A DNA stretch of 64,000 bases from Plut-88900 sp963668115 (GTDB lineage Bacteria > Chloroflexota > Dehalococcoidia > Plut-88900), in contig OY764147.1 of the NCBI GenBank assembly GCA_963668115.1, positions 1-64,000 on the forward strand. Direction: 5' to 3'. Shown here piece after piece: positions 36,316 through 45,003 of this stretch (the stretch's first letter is position 1; every line of letters begins with the position of its first letter). Under the pieces are notes generated by a model. It made no database searches. It had not been told where the DNA came from and worked only from the letters and a program-made list of their open reading frames with translations. The translations under genes were made by a program, and so were the position numbers.

Positions 36316-38637
36316 TTGACAGTGGTTCAAGATATTTTCAAGGCGAGGGCTGACAGTTTCGGGGAAACTATGATAGGAGGCTCAGGGACGGTAAGTTTCA
36401 AACTCCCGGACTATCAGCGACCATACGACTGGGACAAAAGAAACGTAGAAAGGCTTTTGCTAGATTGCCTAAATGGCCTAAAGGGGGCTGCTTCTGAGGC
36501 ACCGGGCCATCCATATACTTTCCTGGGCACCATAATTCTCGCGGCGGACGAAGCTAGGGAACCCACATTCGACGGTGAGTCACTGTTGATTGTGGATGGT
36601 CAACAACGCCTCACAACACTGCTCTTGTTATCCTGCGCATTGTTCGTGGAAATTAAGAATCACAAACATGACCTTGCCGGTGTGTCTGATGCGAAGGTCC
36701 GGGAATGGCTCGAGGAAGAAGCTAATGAACAGCTGAATCGGCTCTATGGGTGTACCACTGGGCAGAGACAAAGCCTGTCACCTACAAGCCCTTTCCCTCG
36801 AATGGTTAGAGATAACGACAACAGAGGCCACCGCCAGAGTCAGTCGGAATACCGATCGTCGGTTGCGGACTTCTTGTCTCAATTTGGGCATTACTGCACA
36901 AGTCAAGCGAATGAATTTACTCCCACAATCGGCGACCCCGAGCCTCATCTCTTCGCGATGTTTCAACATCTAGGAGAACGTATTGAAGAGTTCGTGTATT
37001 TGGGGCAGCCAGCAACTGACGACCGGGACGATGACTTCGACCCGCCTGTGCTGGCGAGGAATGAATTTTCGTTGCAAGGTTGCCAGAATCTGTTTGCCAA
37101 ACTCCTTGACGTTGGCCAGCAATCCGATGTGGCTGACGTGGCGTCGAAGGTTGCGAGCAGTCCTGAAGCCGAAGGTCTGGTGCGCTTGCTGCTGTTTGCG
37201 TCTTACCTGATGCGGTCAGTGGTCCTGACTGTAGTTCAGGCACCGAACGAAGACATTGGCTTTGACATCTTCGACGCACTGAACACTACAGGCGAACCGC
37301 TTACGGCTCTCGAAACTCTGAAACCTCACATCGTGCGCTTCGAGCGAAACCATGGTGACGAGTCCTCTCGTGCAGAATCTGAATCGTGGTGGAAGGTCTT
37401 GGAACAGAACGTCATGGAGCCACATGATTCACCCACAGAACGACAGAATGAGACGAAAGAGCTAGTCACTGGGTTTGCTCTCTATTACGCAGGGGAAAAA
37501 ATAGGATCCGATCTCAACGTTCAGCGGAATGCGCTGAGGAACTACTTCATTCGCCGCGTTGAACAGCGCGACTATGAAACAGCTAGGGAGATCGTTCGCT
37601 CCCTAGGCCGTATGGCGCGATACCGACGACAGTTCTGGGATAAAGAGGGGATTGACAGACTAGTTGGTCAGCAGTTGGATTCGGAAGACTATGACATCCT
37701 AAAGCTCTGCCTCAGGTTCATCGCCGATACTAGCACTAGTACACTTATACCGATACTGGCAAGGTATTGGATAGAGTTCGGGGAAATGGACTCCGAACGG
37801 CATTTTCTTGATGCCGTAAGAGCTGTCACGGCTTTCCTGATACTGAGGCGCTCAATGACTGGTGGTACATCCGGGATCGACTCTGACTTTCGGAGTATCA
37901 TGTCCCCAGACTCGGGGGCCAATGGCAATCCTCTTTGCCTAGGGTTGGGAATGACCAATCGGATACTTGAAGTTGACGAGCTCAAGGGTGGACTTCGCGC
38001 CTTGCTAGCTGTTCGCCGATTCCGTGTTACCGACAAGGAAACTTGGCTGAATCGGGCGAGAGAGGTCCCCTTTGGCAATGAGGCACCCCGCGCACTCTCT
38101 AGGATTCTCTTGTATGCCGCGTCTCACAACGCACGCGCCGATTTAAATCATCCCGGGTTGCTGACGAGTGAGGGGGTGATAGCCTCCGACGAACTGAGGT
38201 TTCTGTCTTACTCAATGTGGCTTGGCCAGCGGTATGCAACTGTTGAGCATGTAGCCCCGGATGCAGAAGCAGGTAGCGGATGGGACACTAGAATCTACCA
38301 CCGATTATCAACGCGACACTCAATTGGGAATCTCGTGCTGCTTCCTGAGCCAGAGAATCAGAGTATTGGGAACGCGCCATGGGACAAGAAGAAACTTTTC
38401 TACTTGGCGTTGGTAGCCAAGACTGAAAAGGAAAGAGAGGATGCCATCAGACTAGCAGAGCAGCAGGGACTAAGGTTTGGCAATCGGACACTTTCCTTGA
38501 TCAGGAGTCAGAACCGGCTTCACATGCTCGATCCATTAGCTGAAATCAACGACTGGACGACTGAACTTATTGAGGCGCGTACCGAGAATGTACTTGGTTT
38601 GGCATGGGACAACATCGCGCCCTGGTTGTTTGAGTGA
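36316..38637 (+). CDS. sspE: SspE-like PT-sensing NTPase/nickase (DUF262-DUF1524)
   Basis: 773 residues. The N-terminal DUF262 has LPDYQRPYDWD (30-40) and the diagnostic VDGQQRLTTLL with DGQQR at 94-98. The C-terminal DUF1524 HNH region shows VEHVAPD, then HSIGNLVLLPEPENQSIGNA and WDKKK. In known systems SspE recognises PT and uses NTP hydrolysis with a C-terminal nickase to block phages. The domain set and location directly after the sspBCD unit make this the likely effector; family relatives (GmrSD-type) share the domains. TTG start behind GAGGGTG. Confidence 0.82.
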   Translation: MTVVQDIFKARADSFGETMIGGSGTVSFKLPDYQRPYDWDKRNVERLLLDCLNGLKGAASEAPGHPYTFLGTIILAADEAREPTFDGESLLIVDGQQRLTTLLLLSCALFVEIKNHKHDLAGVSDAKVREWLEEEANEQLNRLYGCTTGQRQSLSPTSPFPRMVRDNDNRGHRQSQSEYRSSVADFLSQFGHYCTSQANEFTPTIGDPEPHLFAMFQHLGERIEEFVYLGQPATDDRDDDFDPPVLARNEFSLQGCQNLFAKLLDVGQQSDVADVASKVASSPEAEGLVRLLLFASYLMRSVVLTVVQAPNEDIGFDIFDALNTTGEPLTALETLKPHIVRFERNHGDESSRAESESWWKVLEQNVMEPHDSPTERQNETKELVTGFALYYAGEKIGSDLNVQRNALRNYFIRRVEQRDYETAREIVRSLGRMARYRRQFWDKEGIDRLVGQQLDSEDYDILKLCLRFIADTSTSTLIPILARYWIEFGEMDSERHFLDAVRAVTAFLILRRSMTGGTSGIDSDFRSIMSPDSGANGNPLCLGLGMTNRILEVDELKGGLRALLAVRRFRVTDKETWLNRAREVPFGNEAPRALSRILLYAASHNARADLNHPGLLTSEGVIASDELRFLSYSMWLGQRYATVEHVAPDAEAGSGWDTRIYHRLSTRHSIGNLVLLPEPENQSIGNAPWDKKKLFYLALVAKTEKEREDAIRLAEQQGLRFGNRTLSLIRSQNRLHMLDPLAEINDWTTELIEARTENVLGLAWDNIAPWLFE

Positions 38638-38837
38638 CGATGCCGAAGAAGTGATATGGGCCGGCATGCCCACTTTGTCCATTGGCGACGATCAATGCCA
38701 TCTGCTGCTCTATGGCGCGCTAAGGACGAATAGGGAATCCTACAGGATCTATTGACAATCTGGCGCGATGGGCGACCTCGCACTGCAATCTTCTCGAGGA
38801 CGTCTAGGCTAGAAAGCGCTTACCTGACCGGGAAGAG

Positions 38838-39767
38838 ATGCAGAGCAATATTAGTGAAGACCTACTCAATAGGGTGCAAACGATACGCGTCGGCACACTG
38901 CATGGCCGGCGCTCCCCACACAAGCCGCTGCTGCTGTTGTTGGCCATTGGGCGACATTTCAACGGGTATGAGCGCCTTGCTGCATTTGGCGATTTAGAAG
39001 TTGACCTGAACAAGCTGATCCGGAATTTCGGACTGCCTGGCAGTAGGGAGAACGCCTATCACCCATTCTGGCATTTGCGCAACGATGGCCTTTGGGAGAT
39101 TGACAGACCAGAACTGGTTAGGGAGACAACGGCAGGACATGCCTACATATCTGACCTGAGAGAACACGGCATCCGCGGAGGGCTCGCCAAGAGTGTCCTG
39201 AATATCCTCGACAAGAACCCCGTCCTTGCTTGGAGGGTGGTCCAGGGATTGCTTAACGAGTTCTTTCCTCCCTCCCTACATGAAGACGTATTGATGAATG
39301 TGGGTTTGCCCGGAAACATGAGCCTGGATGATCTGACTGGCACAAAATCAAGACTGGAGGGGAGCGACCGGCGTTTTCGTGAATTGGTGCTCCAAGCCTA
39401 TGGCAGTCGGTGCGCCCTGTGCGGGTTGGACGTGCGGGTTGATGATCAGCCGATCGGTCTTGAAGCTGCCCACATAAGGTGGCACTCTGCCGGAGGGCCG
39501 GCGCAAGTCGCGAATGGCATGGCTCTGTGTGTGTTACATCATAAGTTCTTCGACGTGGGATTGTTTACGGTGTTGTCCGACCTCACTATTCTCGTAGGAA
39601 ACGTAGCTGTGGGGGAAAGCGTAGAGGACTCGCTGAACAAGTACAGGGGTTTGAATCTTCAGACTATCCCGGATCGGCCTGCCGAGCGTCCAGCTTCCAA
39701 GTTCCTTGAGTGGCACGCGCGGGCGGTTTTCAAGGCCACGCAGCAGTCTAACGAGTCCAGGAATTGA
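38838..39767 (+). CDS. HNH endonuclease with N-terminal DNA sulfur-binding-like domain
   Basis: 309 residues. The N-terminal 160 residues include the stretch RRSPHKPLLLLLAIGRHFNG and HPFWHLRNDGLWEI, as in proteins annotated as phosphorothioated-DNA-binding restriction endonucleases (SBD of ScoMcrA-type enzymes). The C-terminal HNH nuclease has CALCGLDV (C-x-x-C), GLEAAHIRWHSAGGPAQVAN and GMALCVLHHKFFDVGLFTV, with catalytic-type His residues. It lies 200 nt after sspE on the same strand. Such enzymes cut PT DNA, so its place in a PT-making locus is unexpected. Confidence 0.8.
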   Translation: MQSNISEDLLNRVQTIRVGTLHGRRSPHKPLLLLLAIGRHFNGYERLAAFGDLEVDLNKLIRNFGLPGSRENAYHPFWHLRNDGLWEIDRPELVRETTAGHAYISDLREHGIRGGLAKSVLNILDKNPVLAWRVVQGLLNEFFPPSLHEDVLMNVGLPGNMSLDDLTGTKSRLEGSDRRFRELVLQAYGSRCALCGLDVRVDDQPIGLEAAHIRWHSAGGPAQVANGMALCVLHHKFFDVGLFTVLSDLTILVGNVAVGESVEDSLNKYRGLNLQTIPDRPAERPASKFLEWHARAVFKATQQSNESRN

Positions 39768-39947
39768 CTCAACACAACTCCCTCCATCTGACCCGTGTCG
39801 ACTGATACGCTACTGGATTCGGAAGGTTCTGGTGCGGCGAAACACTACCAAGGCACATGTCGAATACGGTAGTATCTATCGTGTGCGGTGGTGGCCAAAC
39901 CACATCTCGAAGATGGTGCAATCTATCGTCTCAATCGGCCCACCATT

Positions 39948-40066
39948 GCGGACTTGAACTCACCAGTAACTAATTGGCACTTGCCACTAGAGCAAAAGAC
40001 TAAACGTCGCCGAAAAGGTTCTGTCTTTTATACGGTCGGGGTCCCCTGGCCGGATTCGAATCAAAC
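39948..40066. repeat. 119-bp imperfect direct repeat, copy A (left of the Septu-like pair)
   Basis: Aligns without gaps to 42458-42576, about 97 of 119 positions identical by manual count. The longest shared run is AGACTAAACGTCGCCGAA. On the minus strand both copies can read RRRLV-x-C-x-SGKCQLVTG, and many differences are at third codon positions; copy A has stops. The rest of the 39768-40315 gap shows nothing recognisable. Confidence 0.75.
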
Positions 40067-40315
40067 AGGCTTTATCGATTATAGTGAGGGGGTTGCCTAC
40101 ATGGAATCCTCCCACCGACAGTTCGCAGTACAGTACGCTTCCGCCCACCACGCTTGACGAAATCAAGAGCTCCTGCTATGACCTTCAAGCTGGAGCTGAA
40201 CCCCTGGTTTCGAAGGAAAAACATGGTTCGCGGATATACTAGTGCAATGGCGTGCGGTCGGCGATAATGCATAGAATTGCCTTCAGAAATGTAGTAGTGG
40301 TTCGGAGTTTGTGAC

Positions 40316-41737
40316 ATGCACCTCACAGGGATGCGTTTTGGCAGAATTCCGCCCTTCACCGAACCGGTTGAGTTCAGCTTCGACGAACGCGTGAACGTGT
40401 TCGTGGGGGCGAATGCAACCGGAAAAAGCAGACTGCTATCGGCAATCGACGGTCACTTCAACGAGCGGGAGGAGAAATCCGGTTGGCATGAGAATATGGA
40501 GGGAGGCTTGGCAGATTTCGGACCTTACCCTTTTGACCTGCTAAACCTGACTCTCTGCCGAAAGGAACACCTTCTTGCCGATTGGATGAAGGGTAAGAAC
40601 GCGCTATGCGCGGACCGGGAGTTGACAGAGGCGGAGTTCTCCTCCCACGTCAAACCATCTCCACCTGTGATATACCTTGGCCCTACCAGAATTGGGCTTC
40701 CTGCCATTTCGGAGTTGGGCGAATCGGATTCCTGCGGTTCGACCGTGGAGGAGGTGCTGTCAGGGTCATTCAGCGGAGCCAGGCTGCAAGCAGCCATCGA
40801 CTTAATGTATGAAAAGGCGCGCGAAATGTTCGAACGGGAAGGGATGGAGGATCTGCCTACCGATGAACTCAGGGCCTGGCATTTCTTGTACGTCGCTGAA
40901 ATAACCCATTCCTGCGCCAAGTCTATCTGCAAGGAAGTGCTCGCCTCCGATAGGGCCCTGAACTATCCCACCGGTCTGGATGCTAGCTTCATTCGCGACC
41001 AACCCATGGCTGATCTGGAAAGCATCTCCATAAACCGCATGCTGGGCATCGCTACCACCGACACGCCCACGTTTGACCATATAAGACCTGCGGATAGACC
41101 CATCGGATGGGAAGGGAGCGACCCCGGGCGGATTTACATTGGGGACCTGAGCTCGGGGACTCAATCGATTCTCCTGTGGATACTGTGGCTGGGATTCAAG
41201 ATGCTTAACCACTATGAATTCGCTTATGGATGGAATGAGAAGCCGGCCATCCTGCTAATTGATGAGATTGAGAATCACTTGCACCCCACCTGGCAACGGC
41301 GTGTGATTCCTGCTTTGCTGAAGCATTTTCCCGGAATTCAGATTCTCGCGACTTCTCACTCTCCATTTGTGGTGGCCGGGTTGAGGGCGGGGCAGGTGCA
41401 TATGTTAAAGCGGGACGCGAATGGAGTGGTTTCCGCCAGCACCAACGAGCGAGACATCGTCGGATGGACAACGGATGAGATCCTGCGTACGTTCATGGAT
41501 GTTGATGAACCAACCGATCAACTAACAGTTGACCGGGCGAATCGCTTACGTGAGTTGCGCGACAAAGAAGAGCTCAGCGACGATGAAGCTGAGGAAATTT
41601 CCTTCCTGCGTCGCCAGGTGAACGAGGACTTTGTCTCCAGCAACACACCCTTGGAAGCCCAAAGGGAGCGTTATGGGGACATGATGTTGGCGTTCCTACG
41701 GTCCCGTCAGTCCGACTTGTCACAGGATGGCAGTTAG
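40316..41737 (+). CDS. ptuA: Septu-like AAA ATPase (PtuA-type)
   Basis: 473 residues. It has the P-loop GANATGKS (31-38) after a RecF-like start (FTEPVEFSFDERVNVFV), the signature region IYIGDLSSGTQSILLWIL, Walker B ILLIDEIENHLHPTWQ and the H-loop LATSHSPFVVAGL. A C-terminal acidic helical tail follows. PtuA ATPases form a ring-like complex with the HNH nuclease PtuB and control its activity. The HNH gene follows after 6 nt. Similar ATPases without PtuB exist, so the name rests on the pair. Confidence 0.8.
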   Translation: MHLTGMRFGRIPPFTEPVEFSFDERVNVFVGANATGKSRLLSAIDGHFNEREEKSGWHENMEGGLADFGPYPFDLLNLTLCRKEHLLADWMKGKNALCADRELTEAEFSSHVKPSPPVIYLGPTRIGLPAISELGESDSCGSTVEEVLSGSFSGARLQAAIDLMYEKAREMFEREGMEDLPTDELRAWHFLYVAEITHSCAKSICKEVLASDRALNYPTGLDASFIRDQPMADLESISINRMLGIATTDTPTFDHIRPADRPIGWEGSDPGRIYIGDLSSGTQSILLWILWLGFKMLNHYEFAYGWNEKPAILLIDEIENHLHPTWQRRVIPALLKHFPGIQILATSHSPFVVAGLRAGQVHMLKRDANGVVSASTNERDIVGWTTDEILRTFMDVDEPTDQLTVDRANRLRELRDKEELSDDEAEEISFLRRQVNEDFVSSNTPLEAQRERYGDMMLAFLRSRQSDLSQDGS

Positions 41738-41743
41738 GCGGCG

Positions 41744-42415
41744 GTGAGATGGATTGATCGGGGACGGGAGCCTGGTGAGGTCCAAGGGTACGCCCAAGAC
41801 TTCACGCAGGGGTGGGTCAAGTATTTTCAAAGCAAGGTTGGGGGACGTCCCGATGACTCATATTGGCGGGAATTCCGAGGGGATTTAAGCGATCGCTCTG
41901 GTGGCAACTGCTGGTATTGCGAGCGACATTGCATGGGTGATGCGGACAATGGTGGAATGGCGCCCACAGTCGACCATTTCCGGCCGCTAAACCGCTTTCC
42001 TCATCTGGCCTACCAATGGTCCAACTGGGTCTTTAGTTGCCGGAGATGCAACGAGGATAACAAGGGAGGCAAATGGCCTGACACGGGATACGTGGACCCA
42101 GGTGCTGTCGACAAGAATGAGCGGCCAGAACGCCATTTCGACTACGACATCAGTACAGGAGAGATAATCCCGATGCACGGGTTGCCTTCCAAGGGGCGAA
42201 AGAGGGCTCTTCAGACTATAGATGACCTGGGGCTAAACAAGTTAGACGTGCGGTTCTACCGCTTCAATTGGACACGTCAATTCATCGAAGATTGGCAGGA
42301 TCTCCCAATTGAGGAGAAGGCGGCATTTGCTGAATTCGCAACACGGACTGGTAATGAATTCGTCGGTATCATTCTAATGGCCGTTCGACAGCTATCGGAC
42401 TACGAGAGTGTCTAG
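41744..42415 (+). CDS. ptuB: Septu-like HNH endonuclease (PtuB-type)
   Basis: 223 residues from a GTG 6 nt after ptuA. The HNH core is CWYCERHC (zinc pair), PTVDHFRPLNRFPHLAYQWS with the catalytic DH, then WVFSCRRCNEDNKG (second zinc pair and Asn). This matches the TIGR02646-like HNH proteins used by Septu. It is predicted to degrade nucleic acid when phage infection relieves PtuA inhibition. No retron reverse transcriptase is present, so this is a stand-alone Septu layout. Confidence 0.8.
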   Translation: MRWIDRGREPGEVQGYAQDFTQGWVKYFQSKVGGRPDDSYWREFRGDLSDRSGGNCWYCERHCMGDADNGGMAPTVDHFRPLNRFPHLAYQWSNWVFSCRRCNEDNKGGKWPDTGYVDPGAVDKNERPERHFDYDISTGEIIPMHGLPSKGRKRALQTIDDLGLNKLDVRFYRFNWTRQFIEDWQDLPIEEKAAFAEFATRTGNEFVGIILMAVRQLSDYESV

Positions 42416-42457
42416 AGTCGTGTCTTTGAAGTTCGATTCAGGAGGTAGTTCACAGCT

Positions 42458-42576
42458 GCAGACTCGAACTTACCCGTAACCAATTGGCATTTGCCGCTAT
42501 AGCAATAGACTAAACGTCGCCGAATTAGTTCTGTCTTTTGAACGGTCGGCGTCACCGTGCAGGATGCAAACCAAAC
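42458..42576. repeat. 119-bp imperfect direct repeat, copy B (right of the Septu-like pair)
   Basis: Ungapped partner of 39948-40066, about 81 percent identical by hand count. Copy B's reading frame on the minus strand (VYCYSGKCQLVTGKF) stays open, whereas copy A's has stops. Together the copies enclose ptuAB, as if the pair came in as a cassette. Between copy B and attR (42577-42811) no gene is recognised. Confidence 0.75.
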
Positions 42577-42811
42577 GCAACGCAATCTATCTGTGCCACA
42601 GGTGCGAATTGGAACCACCCATTCGAAGTGGCGTGCATAGCAAGGTCAAGTATTTTTGAGGGAGCTCAAACTAACTACAATGGGAGTTGTCAATGTCAAT
42701 AAGAGCTTCAAGTCCTTTAGCGTCGAGCCCGATGGGAAATTCATCCCAGAATAATGTGGTAATAGATGTGGGAACCCAACCGCATAACACCCTATTTCAG
42801 TTGTAAATGCT

Positions 42812-42832
42812 AATCCCACCCTCTCCGCCACC
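42812..42832 (+). repeat. Right attachment site (attR)
   Basis: Perfect 21-bp copy of the tRNA-Ser 3' end (7508-7528), same orientation. The bases on both sides differ from the tRNA copy. No other part of a tRNA is present here, so this is the duplicated att core and not a second tRNA gene. It marks the island end, 88 nt before the next chromosomal gene. Confidence 0.9.
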
Positions 42833-42919
42833 CGATAAACGCCCCAAGCTCCTCGGCCCCAGACCTCCGTACCTGAGTCAGTTCGCAGTGTAAGCCGCTA
42901 ATGTCTTGAAAGGGGTATA

Positions 42920-44068
42920 GTGCCACCCATGCCCATAACTAGCTTGATTTCCGCGGACTCCCACGTAGTTGAGCCCCCTGACCTTTGGCAACTCCGCATC
43001 GATGACAAATTCAAAGACGCTGCCCCGAGGCTCGTGGAGTACGACGGCGTTCACCGCTGGGTCGTAGGTGAAGATGTAAACCTTGGTTCCCTGGGCGCTC
43101 CTTCCCAGGCGGGCCGCCGGTACTCGGGGCTTGAAGGCATCGGACTCGGCGCCCGTATGGAAGAAGTCCCCGATGCTTCGTATGACCCTGCCGCGAGATT
43201 GGAGGCTATGGCTGTAGATAGTGTCGAAGCTGAAGTGGTCTACTCCACCATCGGCACCCGAATCTATACGTCGACTGTCAGTGGAGAGTTGATGTCCGCC
43301 TGTTTCCGAGCGATGAACGATTGGTCGTCGGAGTTCACAGGGGCGTATCCTCGAAAGCTTGCCGGCACAGCCTTGACCAACGTCGAAGACGTGGATGACG
43401 CCATAACCGAGCTTGGGAGGTCCGCCCGACTCGGCCTGCGCGCAGCAGCCATACCCACTTACCCTGGCGACGACACTCCTTACCGCATGTCGTCCTACGA
43501 CAAGTTTTGGGATGCCGCTCAGTGCCTGGGCATCCCTCTCGGAATGCACGCCGGCTCCGAGCGCCCGGGGCCCGGTAGGTTCAGCATCGGTGATTTTGTG
43601 ATGCCGGAGCAGAAGTCCGGCGACGCCTCTTTCAGGTCCACCTATCACTATTGGGCCATGCGCTCCGTCGCAGACATGGTATTCGCAGGAGTCTTCGAGC
43701 GATACCCGGACCTCAGGCTTGCCGTTGTGGAGCACGATGTCGGCTGGGCGCCCCACTTCATACGCCGTATGGACATGACTTACGCCGAGCACCGCTACGT
43801 CACCGAGATCAGCTTCAGGAACGGCAAACTCCCCAGCGACTTTATAAGGCAGAATGTACTATTTACGTTTATGGAAGACCCGATATTTGTGCCGTTGCTT
43901 TCAATGGTAGGGGTGGATAGGGTAATGTGGGGTTCGGACTATCCGCACCGGGAGTCGACTTGGCCCAGGTCTCGGGAAGTGCTGGATCAGGTGCTCAAAG
44001 ACCTTTCGGTTGAAGAGCGCAGACGAATAACTTACACCAATGCCGCAGAGCTCTATGGATTGGGATAA
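42920..44068 (+). CDS. Amidohydrolase-family protein (Amidohydro_2) 2
   Basis: 382 residues, paralogous to the protein at 4519: ISADSHVVEPPDLWQLRIDD at the start, GMHAGSE in the barrel, VVEHDVGWAPHFIRRMDMTY and the C-terminal WGSDYPHRESTWPRS. Like its relatives it has one His in the first metal motif. The GTG at 42920 has AAAGGGG close upstream; the ATG at 42929 is possible. It is followed after 11 nt by a PPOX-family gene. The substrate is unknown; hydrolase or decarboxylase activity are both possible. Confidence 0.85.
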   Translation: MPPMPITSLISADSHVVEPPDLWQLRIDDKFKDAAPRLVEYDGVHRWVVGEDVNLGSLGAPSQAGRRYSGLEGIGLGARMEEVPDASYDPAARLEAMAVDSVEAEVVYSTIGTRIYTSTVSGELMSACFRAMNDWSSEFTGAYPRKLAGTALTNVEDVDDAITELGRSARLGLRAAAIPTYPGDDTPYRMSSYDKFWDAAQCLGIPLGMHAGSERPGPGRFSIGDFVMPEQKSGDASFRSTYHYWAMRSVADMVFAGVFERYPDLRLAVVEHDVGWAPHFIRRMDMTYAEHRYVTEISFRNGKLPSDFIRQNVLFTFMEDPIFVPLLSMVGVDRVMWGSDYPHRESTWPRSREVLDQVLKDLSVEERRRITYTNAAELYGLG

Positions 44069-44079
44069 CTGGACAGGAG

Positions 44080-44610
44080 ATGACTGACATGCTCGAAGTG
44101 GAGAACATCGAAAAGACCTTTGGCAACAGGTTCACCCGACAGTTCGGATTTCCTAAAAAGAGGCCGGCCACCAAGGTCAAGGCATACATGTCGGACAAGG
44201 AAATGGAATTCGTCCGTGAATCTCCGTTCCTGGTGATGGCCACCAGCGGCGCCGACGGCACCTGCGATGCCTCACCCAAGGGTGGAAAGCCCGGCTTCGT
44301 AAAAGTCCTGGACGAGACCCGCCTCCTCATTCCCGACGTCGCCGGCAACCGTCTATTCCAGTCCTACCTCAACATGACCGACAATCCCCACGTCGGCCTC
44401 ATCTTCTTCATACCCGGAACAACCGACACCGTCCGAGTCAACGGAAAGTCCGAATTCGTCACCAAGGAAGAACTGAACACCCTGGAAATCGAGCTGGAGG
44501 TCCACAACCCCGACGACAATTCCAAGGTCCAGCAGGGTATCCTGGTCACCGTGGAGGAGGCCTACGGTCACTGCCCCCGTGCCCTCAACTTTTCCAAGCT
44601 CTGGGGCTGA
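44080..44610 (+). CDS. Pyridoxamine 5'-phosphate oxidase-family flavin protein
   Basis: 176 residues of the split-barrel FMN-binding family. Core pattern: FLVMATSGADGTCDASPKGG, then ETRLLIPDVAGNRLFQSYLN and HVGLIFFIPGTTDTVRVNGK. This resembles the MSMEG_1061-type PPOX branch rather than genuine PdxH. It likely binds FMN or F420 and reduces or oxidises a small molecule. It starts 11 nt after the amidohydrolase, so the two may act on the same pathway. Confidence 0.8.
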   Translation: MTDMLEVENIEKTFGNRFTRQFGFPKKRPATKVKAYMSDKEMEFVRESPFLVMATSGADGTCDASPKGGKPGFVKVLDETRLLIPDVAGNRLFQSYLNMTDNPHVGLIFFIPGTTDTVRVNGKSEFVTKEELNTLEIELEVHNPDDNSKVQQGILVTVEEAYGHCPRALNFSKLWG

Positions 44611-44659
44611 GTCATCCTCCCCCCTTGATCTCCAATCCCTATAGCGCTCGAGGACTCAA

Positions 44660-44917
44660 ATGTCGTTTGCCGAAATTCTGGGTACCGTTGGCGTCAGCAT
44701 GATTCTTGTCGGGTTCTCTCTAAACCTGTTTGGCCTGATGCAACGCCGCTCCTACAAGTACGTCGTACTGAATCTTGTCGGAGGTGCGCTTGCCTGTACG
44801 GCATCCATCCTCATCGAGTTCTTCCCTTTCATCATCCTGGAAGGCACCTGGACCGTGGTGGCCGTGGTCGGTCTTGTAAACCTGCTGCGGTCCCGCAATG
44901 CCGTGAAGCAAGCGTAA
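44660..44917 (+). CDS. Small membrane protein (CBU_0592-like)
   Basis: 85 residues with three hydrophobic helices: ILGTVGVSMILVGFSLNLFG, YVVLNLVGGALACTASILI and FIILEGTWTVVAVVGLVNLL. The spacing and the GTW segment match the CBU_0592 family of small inner-membrane proteins, whose function is unknown. It lies 49 nt after the PPOX gene on the same strand. Confidence 0.7.
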   Translation: MSFAEILGTVGVSMILVGFSLNLFGLMQRRSYKYVVLNLVGGALACTASILIEFFPFIILEGTWTVVAVVGLVNLLRSRNAVKQA

Positions 44918-45003
44918 ACCTTGGACCGACTCACCACTGTGTCTGTTTGCAGTAATACTGGGGCCACGAGTCGTCGTCTCCGCGTGGAAAGGGACCAGAG
45001 TTC

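Noticed and set aside
40316..42415. Retron with PtuAB effector
   Set aside because: No reverse transcriptase is encoded nearby and the flanking repeat does not fold into an obvious msr-msd.
39948..42576. 119-bp repeats as current att sites
   Set aside because: They differ at about 22 positions and match neither the tRNA nor the island ends. The 21-bp tRNA repeat is the att core.
42646..42831. 61-codon frame at the right island end
   Set aside because: It runs through the attR core, has no ribosome site and no recognisable motif.
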